A DNA stretch of 64,000 bases from AP-15 sp963703665 (GCA_963703665.1 CAVPFB010000004.1:434001-498000), one strand, 5' to 3'; shown: positions 1 to 8,594, numbered from the stretch's first letter. The notes: generated by a model from the sequence alone, not told the origin. Translations and numbers: made by a program.

Positions 1-196
1 CTCGGGTTTTGGTCTTTTCGTCCGGCCAGCGGAGCAAATAGACGAACTCGGCTCGCTCGGCACGTTTGGCTTCCCACATGGCGAGGATGTCGAAGCCGTA
101 TCGTTTCATGATCCGTGCGGCGTGGTCGCGGAAGCGCGCATGAAAGGAATCCTTGTTCCCCTCGAAGATTTCATAAATGCGCAGTTGGTGGATCAT
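1..196 (-). CDS. NIPSNAP family protein (3' end beyond window)
   Basis: The reverse strand reads from an ATG at 196 without a stop to the window edge, so only the N-terminal 65 residues or so are present. The start MIHQLRIYEI followed by HARFRDHAARIMKRYGF and FVYLLRWPDE is the ferredoxin-like fold pattern of NIPSNAP proteins, about 100 residues long and of poorly known biochemical role, often found beside catabolic or stress genes. It lies 28 bases after the VOC gene on the same strand, so the two are probably co-transcribed from the SoxR-type promoter upstream of that gene. The family call is fairly sure; the substrate is unknown. Confidence 0.8.
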   Translation of the reverse strand, partial: MIHQLRIYEIFEGNKDSFHARFRDHAARIMKRYGFDILAMWEAKRAERAEFVYLLRWPDEKTKTR

Positions 197-224
197 CTTT
201 GGAAATCCCCAGAATGTTGATGGG

Positions 225-614
225 CTAAGCCGACTTCCTGTAGCTGACGACCTCGTATTCGATGCCGTCTAGGTCGAGGAAATAGAAGCGGCGACCGGGT
301 TCGTAATCGGCGTGGCTGAACGACTTGAGCCCAGCGGCGATCACCCGCGCCTCGGTCGCGTCAAGATCGTCCACTTCCACCGCGATGTGGTTAAGCGGAC
401 TACCCTTGACAAAGGCTTGCGGGACCTGATCGGTCTTGCTCGGGGCGTAGAACGCAATGTAATGCTGGTCGGAGCCGACATGGATGTAGCGTCCGCCGTT
501 TTGCCCGGTGCCGCTCCAGCGGACGTGCCAGCCAAACAGCGCCTGCATCAGCGCCGACGCGCGCTCGGGGTCCGGCACGGTGATGTTCACATGCTCAAGA
601 CGTGGTCCCGACAT
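225..614 (-). CDS. VOC (glyoxalase/bleomycin-resistance fold) family protein
   Basis: A 129-residue single-domain VOC protein. It has the paired beta-alpha-beta-beta-beta pattern: LEHVNITVPDPERA at the N-terminus, LNHIAVEVDDLD in the middle, and FYFLDLDGIEYEVVSY at the end. The His near residue 8, the His near 76 and the C-terminal Glu are candidate metal ligands. VOC enzymes include glyoxalases, extradiol dioxygenases and resistance proteins; the reaction here cannot be fixed. The gene is divergent from soxR. Its promoter region holds a palindrome arranged as in the E. coli soxS promoter, so it is likely activated by oxidised SoxR. A NIPSNAP gene follows on the same strand. Confidence 0.85.
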   Translation of the reverse strand: MSGPRLEHVNITVPDPERASALMQALFGWHVRWSGTGQNGGRYIHVGSDQHYIAFYAPSKTDQVPQAFVKGSPLNHIAVEVDDLDATEARVIAAGLKSFSHADYEPGRRFYFLDLDGIEYEVVSYRKSA

Positions 615-658
615 CTGATCCTCCTGTGGCGCAAGCGGAGAGCGCTTGCCTCTTGTCG

Positions 659-689
659 TCCGTAGGACCTGAAGTTAACTTGAGGTCAA
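659..689 (-). promoter_or_regulatory. SoxR operator within a soxS-like promoter for the VOC gene
   Basis: Positions 668-685 read CCTGAAGTTAACTTGAGG, an 18-bp palindrome differing by one base from the classical SoxR site. On the minus strand, TTGACC (689-684) is followed by a 19-base spacer containing the palindrome and then TACGGA (664-659). A 19-base spacer is the hallmark of MerR/SoxR-activated promoters. The -10 element is weak. The orientation drives the VOC-NIPSNAP pair; the site also lies upstream of soxR, which may be autoregulated. Confidence 0.85.
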
Positions 690-715
690 GGTATATTTTT
701 TTGTGACGCAAGGAC

Positions 716-1183
716 GTGACCCCACCCGCCACGCTATCTATCGGCGAACTCGCGCAAAGAACTGGGCTTTCGGTGTCGGCGATCCGCTTCTACGAAGCGC
801 GCGGCCTAGTGCGGGCCACCCGCAGCGTCGGTAATCAGCGGCAGTTCGCCCGCGCCGACATCCGCCGCCTGTCGTTCGCGCTCATTGCGCAGCAGCTCGG
901 ATTTACCCTCTCGGAGATCGAGGTCGAGCTGTCGACCCTGCCGCTCGGGCGGGCCCCCACTCGCGCCGAGTGGCGGGCCATCGGCGGGCGCATGCGCGAC
1001 GTGCTCGCGGCCAAGATCGCCATGCTGCAAAGAACGCAGGAGCGCTTGGACGGTTGTATCGGATGCGGTTGCCTATCGCTCGCTAGCTGTGCTCTTTACA
1101 ACCCCGACGACCGCGCGGCGCGCGCCGGTCCCGGGCCGCGGTTTTTGCTGGGGAACCAGGCCTCGGACTTCGCGGACGATTGA
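716..1183 (+). CDS. soxR: Redox-sensitive transcriptional activator SoxR
   Basis: A MerR-family regulator of 155 residues starting at GTG. Residues 6-75 form the winged helix-turn-helix (LSIGELAQRTGLSVSAIRFY), followed by a dimerisation helix at about 84-113. A cysteine cluster CxxCxCxxxxxC at residues 114-125 is the [2Fe-2S] binding site specific to SoxR. Oxidation of the cluster by redox-cycling compounds or superoxide activates transcription from 19-bp-spacer promoters. A near-perfect SoxR box lies 31 bases upstream. No soxS is present; in non-enteric bacteria SoxR normally controls nearby enzyme genes directly, here probably the divergent VOC gene. Confidence 0.95.
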   Translation: MTPPATLSIGELAQRTGLSVSAIRFYEARGLVRATRSVGNQRQFARADIRRLSFALIAQQLGFTLSEIEVELSTLPLGRAPTRAEWRAIGGRMRDVLAAKIAMLQRTQERLDGCIGCGCLSLASCALYNPDDRAARAGPGPRFLLGNQASDFADD

Positions 1184-1294
1184 CCACGCCCGGGATCGCG
1201 AGAGACCAGGCCCCGAATTCCGTATCCCCGCGACGCCCTACGATACAAATGTCAACGTTCGCGCGACTGAGGCGCCGACTATTTAAGATAGCCA

Positions 1295-1392
1295 ATGGCC
1301 GGTTCGGGGCATGAAGACCAGTCCACGCTACGCCGGTTGACCGGCCGGTCTTTGATCAGAGCGACCGTCGCTGGAAGGCGCCGCAACGGAGG
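1295..1392 (+). repeat. Dispersed degenerate repeat, copy A
   Basis: The 18-mer CGGGGCATGAAGACCAGT at 1305-1322 recurs exactly at 13256-13273. The similarity continues more weakly through about 80 further bases; both read as GHEDQ...GR...ATxAG in one frame. It lies in the 272-base gap between soxR and the cupin gene, which otherwise shows nothing convincing. It appears to be a repeat with pseudo-coding character rather than a gene. Confidence 0.55.
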
Positions 1393-1455
1393 AGACGCGC
1401 CGGTAGCAGTCCCCGCGAGCCCCAGAAGATCGGTATGTCGAACAGGTCGTCGCGG

Positions 1456-1839
1456 TCAGCTGTCGAGATTGGCGTCGGGCGGCAGGTGTACGAACAACAC
1501 CCGGGCCGGGCCGCCGATCGTGCGTGTGCGATGGCCTCGGCTCCCGACATCGTCCGCCAGAAACATTTCGCCGCTGCTGCACCGGTGCTTCTTGCCGTCG
1601 CTGGTTTCGACCTCGAGAGTGCCGGAAAGCACGAAGAGAAGTTGGCGACGGGAGGCTGGGTGCCAGTCCTGATAGAGACCCTCGGGCATATCCGTGACCA
1701 TCGTGCTTTGCGCCGGCACTACCGCGGAGCGGTGGACGGTATTGCCGAAAGCATCGGTCGCCGCATTGTCGATCGGGATATCGATCTCGATAAATTGTGA
1801 CCCGCCGTCTGGCGCAGAAGCAAAGCGAACGATTTTCAT
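1456..1839 (-). CDS. Cupin domain-containing protein
   Basis: 127 residues. The core YQDWHPASRRQLLFVLSG, then LEVETSDGKKHRCSSGEMFLADD and RGHRTRTI, has the two cupin motifs of a small single-domain beta-barrel. The usual first-motif histidine pair is replaced by a WHPASRRQ segment, so metal binding is uncertain. It may bind or modify a small molecule. It stands alone on the minus strand, convergent with soxR; the next gene on the right diverges. No promoter or function can be assigned. Confidence 0.75.
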   Translation of the reverse strand: MKIVRFASAPDGGSQFIEIDIPIDNAATDAFGNTVHRSAVVPAQSTMVTDMPEGLYQDWHPASRRQLLFVLSGTLEVETSDGKKHRCSSGEMFLADDVGSRGHRTRTIGGPARVLFVHLPPDANLDS

Positions 1840-2001
1840 CAGGACTTTCCCGAAATGGCGCGCCGTTCGGCGCTCGTATAGCCGAGGGCAGTTTATAGGG
1901 CCGTTTTGCGCGCGGCGTCAGGGGCCGAGCCGCAACGATGCTTGCCTCAGGCACGGGTATTGGCGACGCTCGCTTAGATGCGGTTGGGGAAGGCAGCGAG
2001 C

Positions 2002-3350
2002 ATGATCAAGGGAGAGACGGTGCGGATAGGCTGCGGCGCCGGCACTTCGGACTACCGGCTCGAACCGGCGCTCGAATTGGCCGAAAAGGGCGAGATCGAT
2101 TATCTCGTCTTCGAGTGCTTGGCCGAGCGAACGATCGCCCGCGAGAACTTGGCCCGCAGCTGCGATGCCGAGCTCGGTTATGCGCCGAGCCTGCACGAGC
2201 GGATGCCGCTGGTGCTGCCGGCCTGTGTCGAGCGCAATATTCGGATCGTCAGCAATATGGGTGCGGCCAATCCCGCCGCCGGCGCGCGCGGTGCGCCGGT
2301 ACGCCGGCGAGCTTGGCCTGCGTGACATCGCCTGTGCGGTGGTGGTCGGCGATGATGTCGGCGAGGTGATCAAGCGCATGCCCGAACTGCCGCTGATGGA
2401 AACCGGTGAGCCGCTCGAGACATTGCTGCCGCGGATGGTCTCGGCGAATGCCTATCTCGGCGCCGACACGGTGAAGGCGGGGCTCGACACCGGCGCCGAT
2501 GTTGTGCTGACCGGCAGGGTCGCCGACCCGTCGCTGTTCCTCGGCACCGTGATGCACCATTTCGGCTGGGATTATGAGGACTGGCCGCGTCTGGCCGCCG
2601 GGACCGTCGCCGGACACCTGCTTGAGTGCTCAGGTTCCGTCACCGGCGGCTGTTTTGCCTGGCCGGGCAAGAGGAGGTCGAGGGTCTGGCGCGGCTCGGC
2701 TTCCCGCTGGCCGATGTCGGCGCCGACGGCTCGGTCCATATCGGCAAGCCGACCGGGTCTGGCGGCCGGGTCGACGTGATGACCTGTACCGAACAGCTGA
2801 TCTATGAGATGCACGACCCGGCAAACTACATCACCCCGGACTGCGTCCTCGATATCACCGATGTCACACTGCATCAGGCTGGCGAGGACCGCGTTCGTGT
2901 CGAGGGTATGCGCCCGAAGCCGCGCACCGCGACGTACAAGGTCACCGTCGGCTATTTCGACGGCTGGATCGGCGAAGGCGAAGTGTCTTATGCCGGCCCG
3001 GATGCCGTTGCGCGAGCCAGGCTGAGCGGCGAGATCGTACGCGAGCGCCTCAAGCTGCGCGGCTTTTCCTACCACGATTTTCGCGTCGACCTGATCGGGA
3101 TGTCGAGCTTGCATGGCGCGTTGGAGGCGCGCCCGGTGCCGTATGAGGTCCGTCTGCGGGTCGCCGGTCGGGCGCAGGACCGCAAAGCGGCGCACGCGGT
3201 CGGTTTCGAGGTGGGACGCTGCACGTCAATGGTCCGGGCAGCGCCGGTGGCGGCATGGACCCCAAAGTACGGCAAGTGCTGGCCGTCAAGTCGGTGCTGT
3301 TGCCACGACGTTACGTCAACCCGCAGATCCTGATGGAGGGCGAGGTATGA
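2002..3350 (+). pseudogene. AtuA family (acyclic terpene utilisation) protein, frameshifted
   Basis: Starting at ATG 2002, the reading passes through three frames. MIKGETVRIGCGAGTSDYR to about 2290 is the DUF1446/AtuA N-terminus. GELGLRDIACAVVVGDD, GADVVLTGRVADPSLFLG and HLLECSGSVTGG follow in the next frame to about 2680. GLARLGFPLADVG through FSYHDFRVDLIGMSSLHG follows to about 3215. The last part, LHVNGPGSAGGGMDP to NPQILMEGEV, ends at TGA 3350. The shifts are one-base changes in GC-rich runs. AtuA belongs to the citronellol/geraniol catabolic cluster of pseudomonads, but its homologues occur with many branched-chain catabolic genes. Its stop overlaps the next start (ATGA). Real decay and sequence error cannot be told apart here. 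Confidence 0.8.
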
Positions 3351-3694
3351 GCCCCATTGCAACACCGGCTGGGCGACCGATGAAGGTCTACGACCTCGCC
3401 CATTGCCGGGCGGGTGACAAGGGCAACACTTCAAACATCTCGGTGATCGCCTATGACGATCGGCATTATCCATTGCTACGCGAGCAGCTGACGCCGGAGC
3501 GGGTGACGCGGGCGTTTGCCCATATCGCGAAAGGACCGGTGACCCGTTACGAATTACCGAAGTTGCGCGCCTTCAACTTCGTCATCGAGAACGCGCTCGG
3601 CGGTGGCGTAACGATCTCATTGAACCAGGATGTGCACGGCAAGAGCCTCAGCACGGTCATGCTCGAGATCGAGCTTCCACGTGCCGTTGATTGA
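3347..3694 (+). CDS. AtuA-associated small protein (AtuA C-terminal ferredoxin-like domain)
   Basis: 115 residues, beginning at an ATG that overlaps the AtuA stop. The sequence VYDLAHCRAGDKGNTSNISVIAY near residues 14-36, and FNFVIENALGGGVTISLNQDVHGKSLSTVMLEIEL at the end, match the small domain that is fused to the C-terminus of some AtuA proteins and separate in others. Translational coupling to the AtuA gene supports a two-subunit arrangement. The biochemical role is not established. The gene is intact although its partner is frameshifted, which favours sequence error in the partner. Confidence 0.8.
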   Translation: MSPIATPAGRPMKVYDLAHCRAGDKGNTSNISVIAYDDRHYPLLREQLTPERVTRAFAHIAKGPVTRYELPKLRAFNFVIENALGGGVTISLNQDVHGKSLSTVMLEIELPRAVD

Positions 3695-3789
3695 GTTTCC
3701 ACAAGGAACAGCGGCGAGATCCGCCTTCCAGCAAAATTCTGCACGGTGCCGGCAATCGCGGCGCTGTCTGCAACGATGAGGGACAATCG

Positions 3790-4086
3790 ATGGAAATTAT
3801 GCCCGGTTTCACGCTCACCGACATCGAGACGAGCGGTGCGCGCATCCGCCTGCGTCATGGCGGCAGCGGACCGCCGCTGCTCCTGTTGCACGGCAACCCG
3901 CTGACCCATATCGCTTGGCACAAAGTGGCGCCGCGGCTGGCCGAGCGGTTTCATGTCGTGGCGGCCGATCTGCGCGGCTACGGCGACAGCTCGGCGCCGC
4001 CCGAGGAGCCGAACAGCGCGAACTACTCGTTCCGCGCGATGGCGCAAGACCAGGTCGAGGTCATGCAGGCGCTCGGACGCCTCTAA
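3790..4086 (+). pseudogene. Alpha/beta hydrolase, truncated by IS insertion
   Basis: The ATG at 3790 begins an alpha/beta-hydrolase N-terminus: LLLLHGNPLTHIAWHKVAPRLAERFHVVAADLRGYGDS, with the oxyanion HGNP motif, like haloalkane or fluoroacetate dehalogenases. After about 95 residues the coding sequence runs into the IS end (GGACGCCTCTAA) and stops at TAA 4084-4086. The family needs about 290 residues, so the nucleophile elbow and the catalytic Asp and His are missing. The 3' part is not found after the other end of the element at 8535, so a deletion or rearrangement accompanied or followed the insertion. The gene lies in line with the AtuA pair and was probably part of that catabolic operon. 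Confidence 0.85.
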
Positions 4087-4889
4087 AAACCGGTGGTTTT
4101 TGATAGCGAATCGCCCGCTCTGTGAGGTTGGGGTGTGGGGGATCGGTAATGGCAAGCCAGCCCGGTTTTTTCGCCGGTGATGAGCGGCTGAAAGCATTGT
4201 CGGCAGCGGGCGACCCGCTGGAACGGCGCGCGGCGGTGATCGATTGCGCGGTGTTTCGCGGCGAACTGGAAGCGGCGCTGGCGGGTTCGGATCGGGCCAA
4301 AAGCCTGCCCCTGGCTTGAACAGGGGGCGGACGGCCGCCTTATGACGCGGTGCGGATGTTCAAGGTGCTGGTCGTGCAGACGCTGTACACGCTGTCGGAC
4401 GACCAGACCGAATACCCGCTGAAGGACCGGCGGTCGTTTATGCGGTTTGTCGGGCTGGCCTTGCATGACCCGGTGCCCGACGCCAAGACGATCTGGCTGG
4501 ACCGCGAACAGCTGGCGCGGGCCGGCGCGACGGAGCGGTTGTTCGCCCGGTTTGACGCACTGCTGCGGGCCAAGGGCTGGCTGGCGATGGGTGGGCAGAT
4601 CGTCGATGCCACGGTGATCGAGGCGCGCCGGCCGCGGCTGACCCGGGCGCAGAAGGACATCATCAAAGGTGGCGGGGTGCCGGCCGAATGGAAACCGGCG
4701 CGGCGCGCCCAGATCGACCGCGACGGAGGCTGGACGATCAAGCGCGGCAAGCGGCGCGAGGCTGCGCCAGGCGACGGCCCCCAGCGCCAGGTCGAGATTG
4801 CGGTGCCGGCGTTCGGCTATCAGAACCACGTCGGCATCGACCGCGAGCACGGCTTTTTGCGGCGCTACACGATCGTAAGCGTCGGCTGA

Positions 4890-5468
4890 TTACCGCGGCT
4901 TGGTTTTGGTCGGCGTTGTGCGGCGACGGTTTGCGATCCGGGCGATCCGGGCCTTGACATGCTGTTCGTCGAAGGCGTTTGGATCGGAGTCGCCGAACCA
5001 ATCTTCGACGTTGTGATGCTCTGGGTGCTCGGGATCGGCGAGGATTTCGAGCTGGGCATAGAAGCCGGCGATTCCGCCGCAATCCTCGGGAGGTGCCGCC
5101 TGCTCGCCGGCGAGGTAGCGCGGATAGGCCGATCCTGGATCGGCCGTGCGAGGTTTGGTCAGGGTGAGCAGATGTTCCCAGCAATCGCCGAAGTCGTAGA
5201 TGTAGGATAGCTTCGTTGTCCGTGGCCGAAGCAGCGCCTGGAGGGTCAGCTTGGCGGCTCGACTGCTGCCGAGGCGCTCGCGACCGACGGCGAACTCCCA
5301 GAGATGGGCGTCCTCCCATCCCATGGCGGCCTGAACGACCGCATGCAGCTGCTTGAGCGTCATCGACGTCGGCACCTCGATCTCGCGCCAGATCGGCGGA
5401 TCGCTGCCGAGGAGATCGAGGCGTAGCGTCGCAATCATATTGGAAGGGAGGCTATCGTCGACGCTCAT
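4890..5468 (-). CDS. Plasmid pRiA4b ORF-3 family protein (IS66 passenger)
   Basis: 192 residues from the ATG at 5468, which overlaps the tnpC stop as ATGA; an alternative start 12 residues upstream would lie inside tnpC. IATLRLDLLGSDPPIWREIEVP, LKQLHAVVQAAMGWEDAHLWEF and LSYIYDFGDCWEHLLTL are the core of the PRiA4_ORF3 domain. An acidic region (PPEDCGGIAG and NVEDWFGDSDPNAFDEQ) follows. Proteins of this family ride on several mobile elements and plasmids; their role in transposition is not established. It sits just inside the left inverted repeat. Confidence 0.9.
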   Translation of the reverse strand: MSVDDSLPSNMIATLRLDLLGSDPPIWREIEVPTSMTLKQLHAVVQAAMGWEDAHLWEFAVGRERLGSSRAAKLTLQALLRPRTTKLSYIYDFGDCWEHLLTLTKPRTADPGSAYPRYLAGEQAAPPEDCGGIAGFYAQLEILADPEHPEHHNVEDWFGDSDPNAFDEQHVKARIARIANRRRTTPTKTKPR

Positions 5469-7059
5469 GCCGCCAGTTTGGCAGGCGGCCCCTGCCAGTT
5501 CCACGGCAACAGTTCGGCCAGACGATTGATCGGATGGCCTGTGGTCATGCGGTCAATCGCGTCGGCGAGGTAGCCCTCGGGGTCGAGGCCATTGAGCTTT
5601 GCGCTCTCCAGCACGGTGTAGAGGATCGCGGCCCGCTCACCGCCCGCCTCCGAGCCCAGGAACAGGAAGTTCTTGCGGGTGATGGCAATGCCGCGCAGGG
5701 CACGCTCGGCGACGTTATTGTCAATCGCGGGCCGACCATCGCCGGCATAGCGGGCCAGCGCCTCCCAGCGGCTGAGCGCGTACTGGATCGCTTTTGCGAG
5801 TGCGTTCTTCGATGACAGCCGGCGGCGCTGTGCGGTCAGCCAGTCGCGCAAGGCATCGAGGATCACCGCGGCACGGTTGTGCCGCGCCGCCAGCCGGGTT
5901 TCGGCCGGCTGGCCGGTGATCTCGGCTTCGATCCGATAGAGCTCGCCGATCCGTTTGAGCGCTTCCTCGGCGATCGGCGACTTGGTCGATTCGAACACGT
6001 CGTAAAACTTGCGCCGGGCATGGGCCCAACACGCGGCGTGGATCAGCGGCGCCCTCGGCCGACCTGGTCTTTGGCGGATGGCGGTCGCGTCAGGGCGGCG
6101 TAGCCGCTGAAGGCGTCGGCCTGGATCGCGCCGCGAAAGAGGGCCAGATGATCGCGCGGCCGCTCGCCGCGGCGGTCGGGGCTGAAACGATAATATGCTG
6201 CCGGTGCCCGCCCACCCTGCCAGGGTCGCTCGTCAACCACATGGGTCCATAGCCGCCCGGTCCGGGTCTTGCCATTGCCCGGTGCCAGCACGGCGATCGG
6301 CGTGTCGTCGGTGTGGATGATTGGCGCCGCCGTAACATGGGCGCCGATCAGCTCGGCCAGCGGCGTCACCCACCAGGCGGCATGCCCGACCCAGTCGGCC
6401 AGGGTGGCGCGCTCGATCTCGATGCCTTCACGCGCGAGGATCGCCGATTGGCGGTAAAGCGGCAGCCCGTCGAGGTATTTGCTGACCACGACATTGGCGA
6501 CCAGGCCCGGTCCGGGTCGACCCTTTTCGATCGGCAGATCGGGCATCGGCGCCTGGATGATGCGCTCGCAGCAGCGGCAGCTGAGTTTGGGCCGAATATG
6601 GCGGATCACCTTGAGCCGCGCCGGGATCTTCTCCAGGACCTCGGTGACGTCCGCGCCGAGCTTGGCAAAACGGGTGCCGCCGCAGCCCGGGCAGACCGAG
6701 CCCGGATCATGGACGATCTCCTCGCGCGGCAGATGATTGGGCAGCGGCCGTCGCACCGGCTGACGCCGTTCGCGGCGCGGCTGATCAGGGACACGCGGCG
6801 CCGCCGGCGATGTGCGCGCTGCTTCGCTCTCCTCCAGATCTTCCAGCATCAGCTCGAGCTGCTCGATCTGGGTATCGAGCTTCTCCGAGGAGCGCCCGAA
6901 TTGCATGCGGCGCAGCTGGGCAAGCTGGACCTTGTACTGTTCGATCCGCCGCCGGGCGCCGGTCAGTTCGGCCCGCGCTTCCGCCAATTCCGCTTCGCGC
7001 GCGGCCAGCAGGGCGCGCAGCTCGGCGATCTCTTGAATGGGGTCGGTGGCATCTGGCAT
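5465..7059 (-). pseudogene. tnpC: IS66 family transposase TnpC, one frameshift
   Basis: From MPDATDPIQEIAEL at 7059: a coiled-coil region of about 60 residues, the LRRMQFGRSSEKL helix-turn-helix-like segment, a zinc-binding CPGCGG...CRCCERI pair, and the DDE core with IIHTDDTPI and QADAFSGYAAL. The frame is lost near 6056 (a three-G run where four are expected) and resumes as APLIHAACWAHARRKFYDVFESTKSPIAEEAL, then VAERALRGIAITRKNFLFLGSEAGGERAAILYT, the conserved IS66 C-terminus. With one base restored the protein is about 531 residues, a normal length. The shift in a G run may be a sequencing error, in which case the element could be active. Confidence 0.9.
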
Positions 7060-7146
7060 CAACCAAGAGTTTACACCCGCGTTCATTGAGCGGTATCGGC
7101 ATCGTACCCGCCTGAGTCACTATGTCGCGCCGTTCAGCCGGGTGCC

Positions 7147-7494
7147 TTAGCCGGCCACCTCCGGGGCCCAACTGCGGCGTGGCGCCCGCCAATCGATGCC
7201 CTCCAGCAGCATCGACAATTGCGCTGCCGTCAGCACCACTGACCCGTCCTTCGCCTGCGGCCAGAGAAACCGGCCGCGCTCCAGCCGTTTGGCAAACAGG
7301 CACAAGCCTTGCCCATCCCACCACAGCACCTTGAGCAGATCGCCGCGGCGACCGCGGAACACGAACAGCGCGCCGCCATGGGGGTCGAGACGCAAGGTCG
7401 TCTGTACCCGCGCCGCCAGCCCGTCAAAGCCTTTCCTCATGTCGGTGACGCCGCACGCCAGATAGACGCGGACGTTGCCCGGAATGCCGATCAC
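7147..7494 (-). CDS. tnpB: IS66 family insertion sequence accessory protein TnpB
   Basis: 115 residues. VRVYLACGVTDMRKGFDGLAA, the RGRRGDLLKVLWWDGQGLCLFAKRLERGRF core and LTAAQLSMLLEGIDW are diagnostic of IS66 Orf2/TnpB. It is required for IS66 transposition by an unknown mechanism. Its start overlaps the end of tnpA by four bases (translational coupling). It is followed after about 90 bases by tnpC. Full length. Confidence 0.95.
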   Translation of the reverse strand: MIGIPGNVRVYLACGVTDMRKGFDGLAARVQTTLRLDPHGGALFVFRGRRGDLLKVLWWDGQGLCLFAKRLERGRFLWPQAKDGSVVLTAAQLSMLLEGIDWRAPRRSWAPEVAG

Positions 7495-7940
7495 GGCAGC
7501 GCCGATAAGACCCGGCGCAATGCCGCCTCGTCGACCGCGCCGGTCAGGCGCAGCTTCACCCCCGAGGGCAGTTCCACCTCGATTGTGCCATCTGCCCGCC
7601 GATCGGGTTCGGGTGGCGTCGGCATCGGATCAACCGGTGCTGCGGCCCGTGGAAGCTCCTCGACCGGCGGGGCCAATCTCACCGGCGCAAACCCGGTCAG
7701 CTCGCCGGTGCGGAACTGCCGGCGCCACGTGTAAAGCTGGCCGCTGCTGATCCCGTGCAGCCGGCACACCAGAGAGGGCGACGATCCTGGCGCCACGCTC
7801 TGTGCCAGGATCCGAAGCTTTTCTTCGAGGCTCCAGCGCCGGCGCCGCTCCGGACCGGTGAGAACCTCGCCATGGACCTCCCGAGCCCTCGTATGAGCGC
7901 TCCCGAGGTCCTCCTTATCGACCACCTCCACGTCATCCAT
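7491..7940 (-). CDS. tnpA: IS66 family accessory protein TnpA
   Basis: 149 residues and the first gene of the IS66 operon. It has an N-terminal helix-turn-helix (RRRRWSLEEKLRILAQS, VCRLHGISSGQLYTWRRQF), a proline-rich linker, and a C-terminal segment IEVELPSGVKLRLTGAVDEAALRRVLSAL typical of IS66 Orf1. It likely binds the element ends. It overlaps tnpB by four bases. The start lies about 80 bases inside the right inverted repeat. Confidence 0.92.
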   Translation of the reverse strand: MDDVEVVDKEDLGSAHTRAREVHGEVLTGPERRRRWSLEEKLRILAQSVAPGSSPSLVCRLHGISSGQLYTWRRQFRTGELTGFAPVRLAPPVEELPRAAAPVDPMPTPPEPDRRADGTIEVELPSGVKLRLTGAVDEAALRRVLSALP

Positions 7941-8594
7941 TGCACCGCTGCCCGCAAAAGAGCGGCAGCATCCAGCTCAACACGCCGAGTGCAAGACGAC
8001 CTTCAGCTGACGCTTACACACGATCACCCACGCCGCCGCCTATGACGGCGGGCAGCTCGGCGCGGTGCTCGATCGCGACAACACCGCCAGCGATGTGGGG
8101 GCCGAGACCGCTTACCGCTCGGTGGCCAATCTGGCTCTGCTCGAGCGCCGCGGCCTGAAGCCGCAATTCCGGCGCAAAAAGCCCCGCGGCCGCAAGATGC
8201 CGGCGCACATCGCCCGCGGCAATGCCACCCGAGCCCGGGTGCGCGCGCGTCGAGCCCGTCTTTGCCGCCCAGAAATGCCGGCTCGGGCTCCTCGTCCGCA
8301 CCGTCGGTATGGTCCGCGCCCGGGTCAAGATCGGCCTCGCCAATCTCGCCTACAACTTCTCCCGGCTCGCCTGGCTCAACGCCCGAACCACCCCCGCATG
8401 ACGAAAACGCGTTGGCGCGGCCCGCCTGTAGCCCAGCCAAAACGGCTTGCCGCCCCCCCGATCAGCTCGCCAATCGTCCGCCGACCGGCTCACCAGCTTA
8501 AATCATCGCTCAAAATCGAGTTGTTAGAGGCGTCCCATTGATGAAGTCGCTAAAGGCTGCAACGGCGTGGGCGAGGGGCCGCCTCTCGTGCTTT

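Larger units (their letters stand above)
4875..8017 (-). mobile_element. IS66-family element (3,143 bp) with pRiA4b-type passenger gene
   Basis: Terminal inverted repeats are GTAAGCGTCGGCTGA at 4875 and, on the minus strand, GTAAGCGTCAGCTGA ending at 8017, 14 of 15 identical. A perfect 8-bp target duplication ACACGATC lies at 4867-4874 and 8018-8025; 8 bp is the IS66 norm. The element carries tnpA, tnpB, tnpC and a fourth gene, all on the minus strand. It landed inside the IS5-family transposase. The exact duplication indicates a fairly recent insertion. Confidence 0.95.
4149..8401 (+). pseudogene. IS5-family transposase, split by the IS66 element and frameshifted
   Basis: MASQPGFFAGDERLKALSAA starts the N-terminal region. 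After a frameshift near 4300-4325 it continues PPYDAVRMFKVLVVQTLYTLSD, FMRFVGLALHDPVPDAKTIW and QIVDATVIEA (first DDE aspartate), to NHVGIDREHGFLRRYTI at 4874. The IS66 element intervenes. Coding resumes at 8026 with THAAAYDGG, then VGAETAYRS (second aspartate). A further shift at a CG repeat near 8247 leads to VEPVFAAQKCRLGL (catalytic Glu) and the TGA at 8401. Removing 4875-8017 plus one copy of the duplication restores a seamless reading of RRYTI-THAAAYD. It is clearly inactive. Confidence 0.85.
4075..8535 (+). mobile_element. IS5-family insertion sequence, interrupted by an IS66-family element
   Basis: The ends are inverted repeats: GGACGCCTCTAAAAACCGG at the left (from about 4075) and, read on the minus strand, GGACGCCTCTAACAACTCG at the right (to 8535), 16 of 19 matching. 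Removing the nested element leaves about 1.3 kb with one transposase. No clear target duplication flanks it (left flank GCTC, right flank CATT). The hydrolase cut at the left does not resume at the right, suggesting deletion or recombination between copies. Confidence 0.8.
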
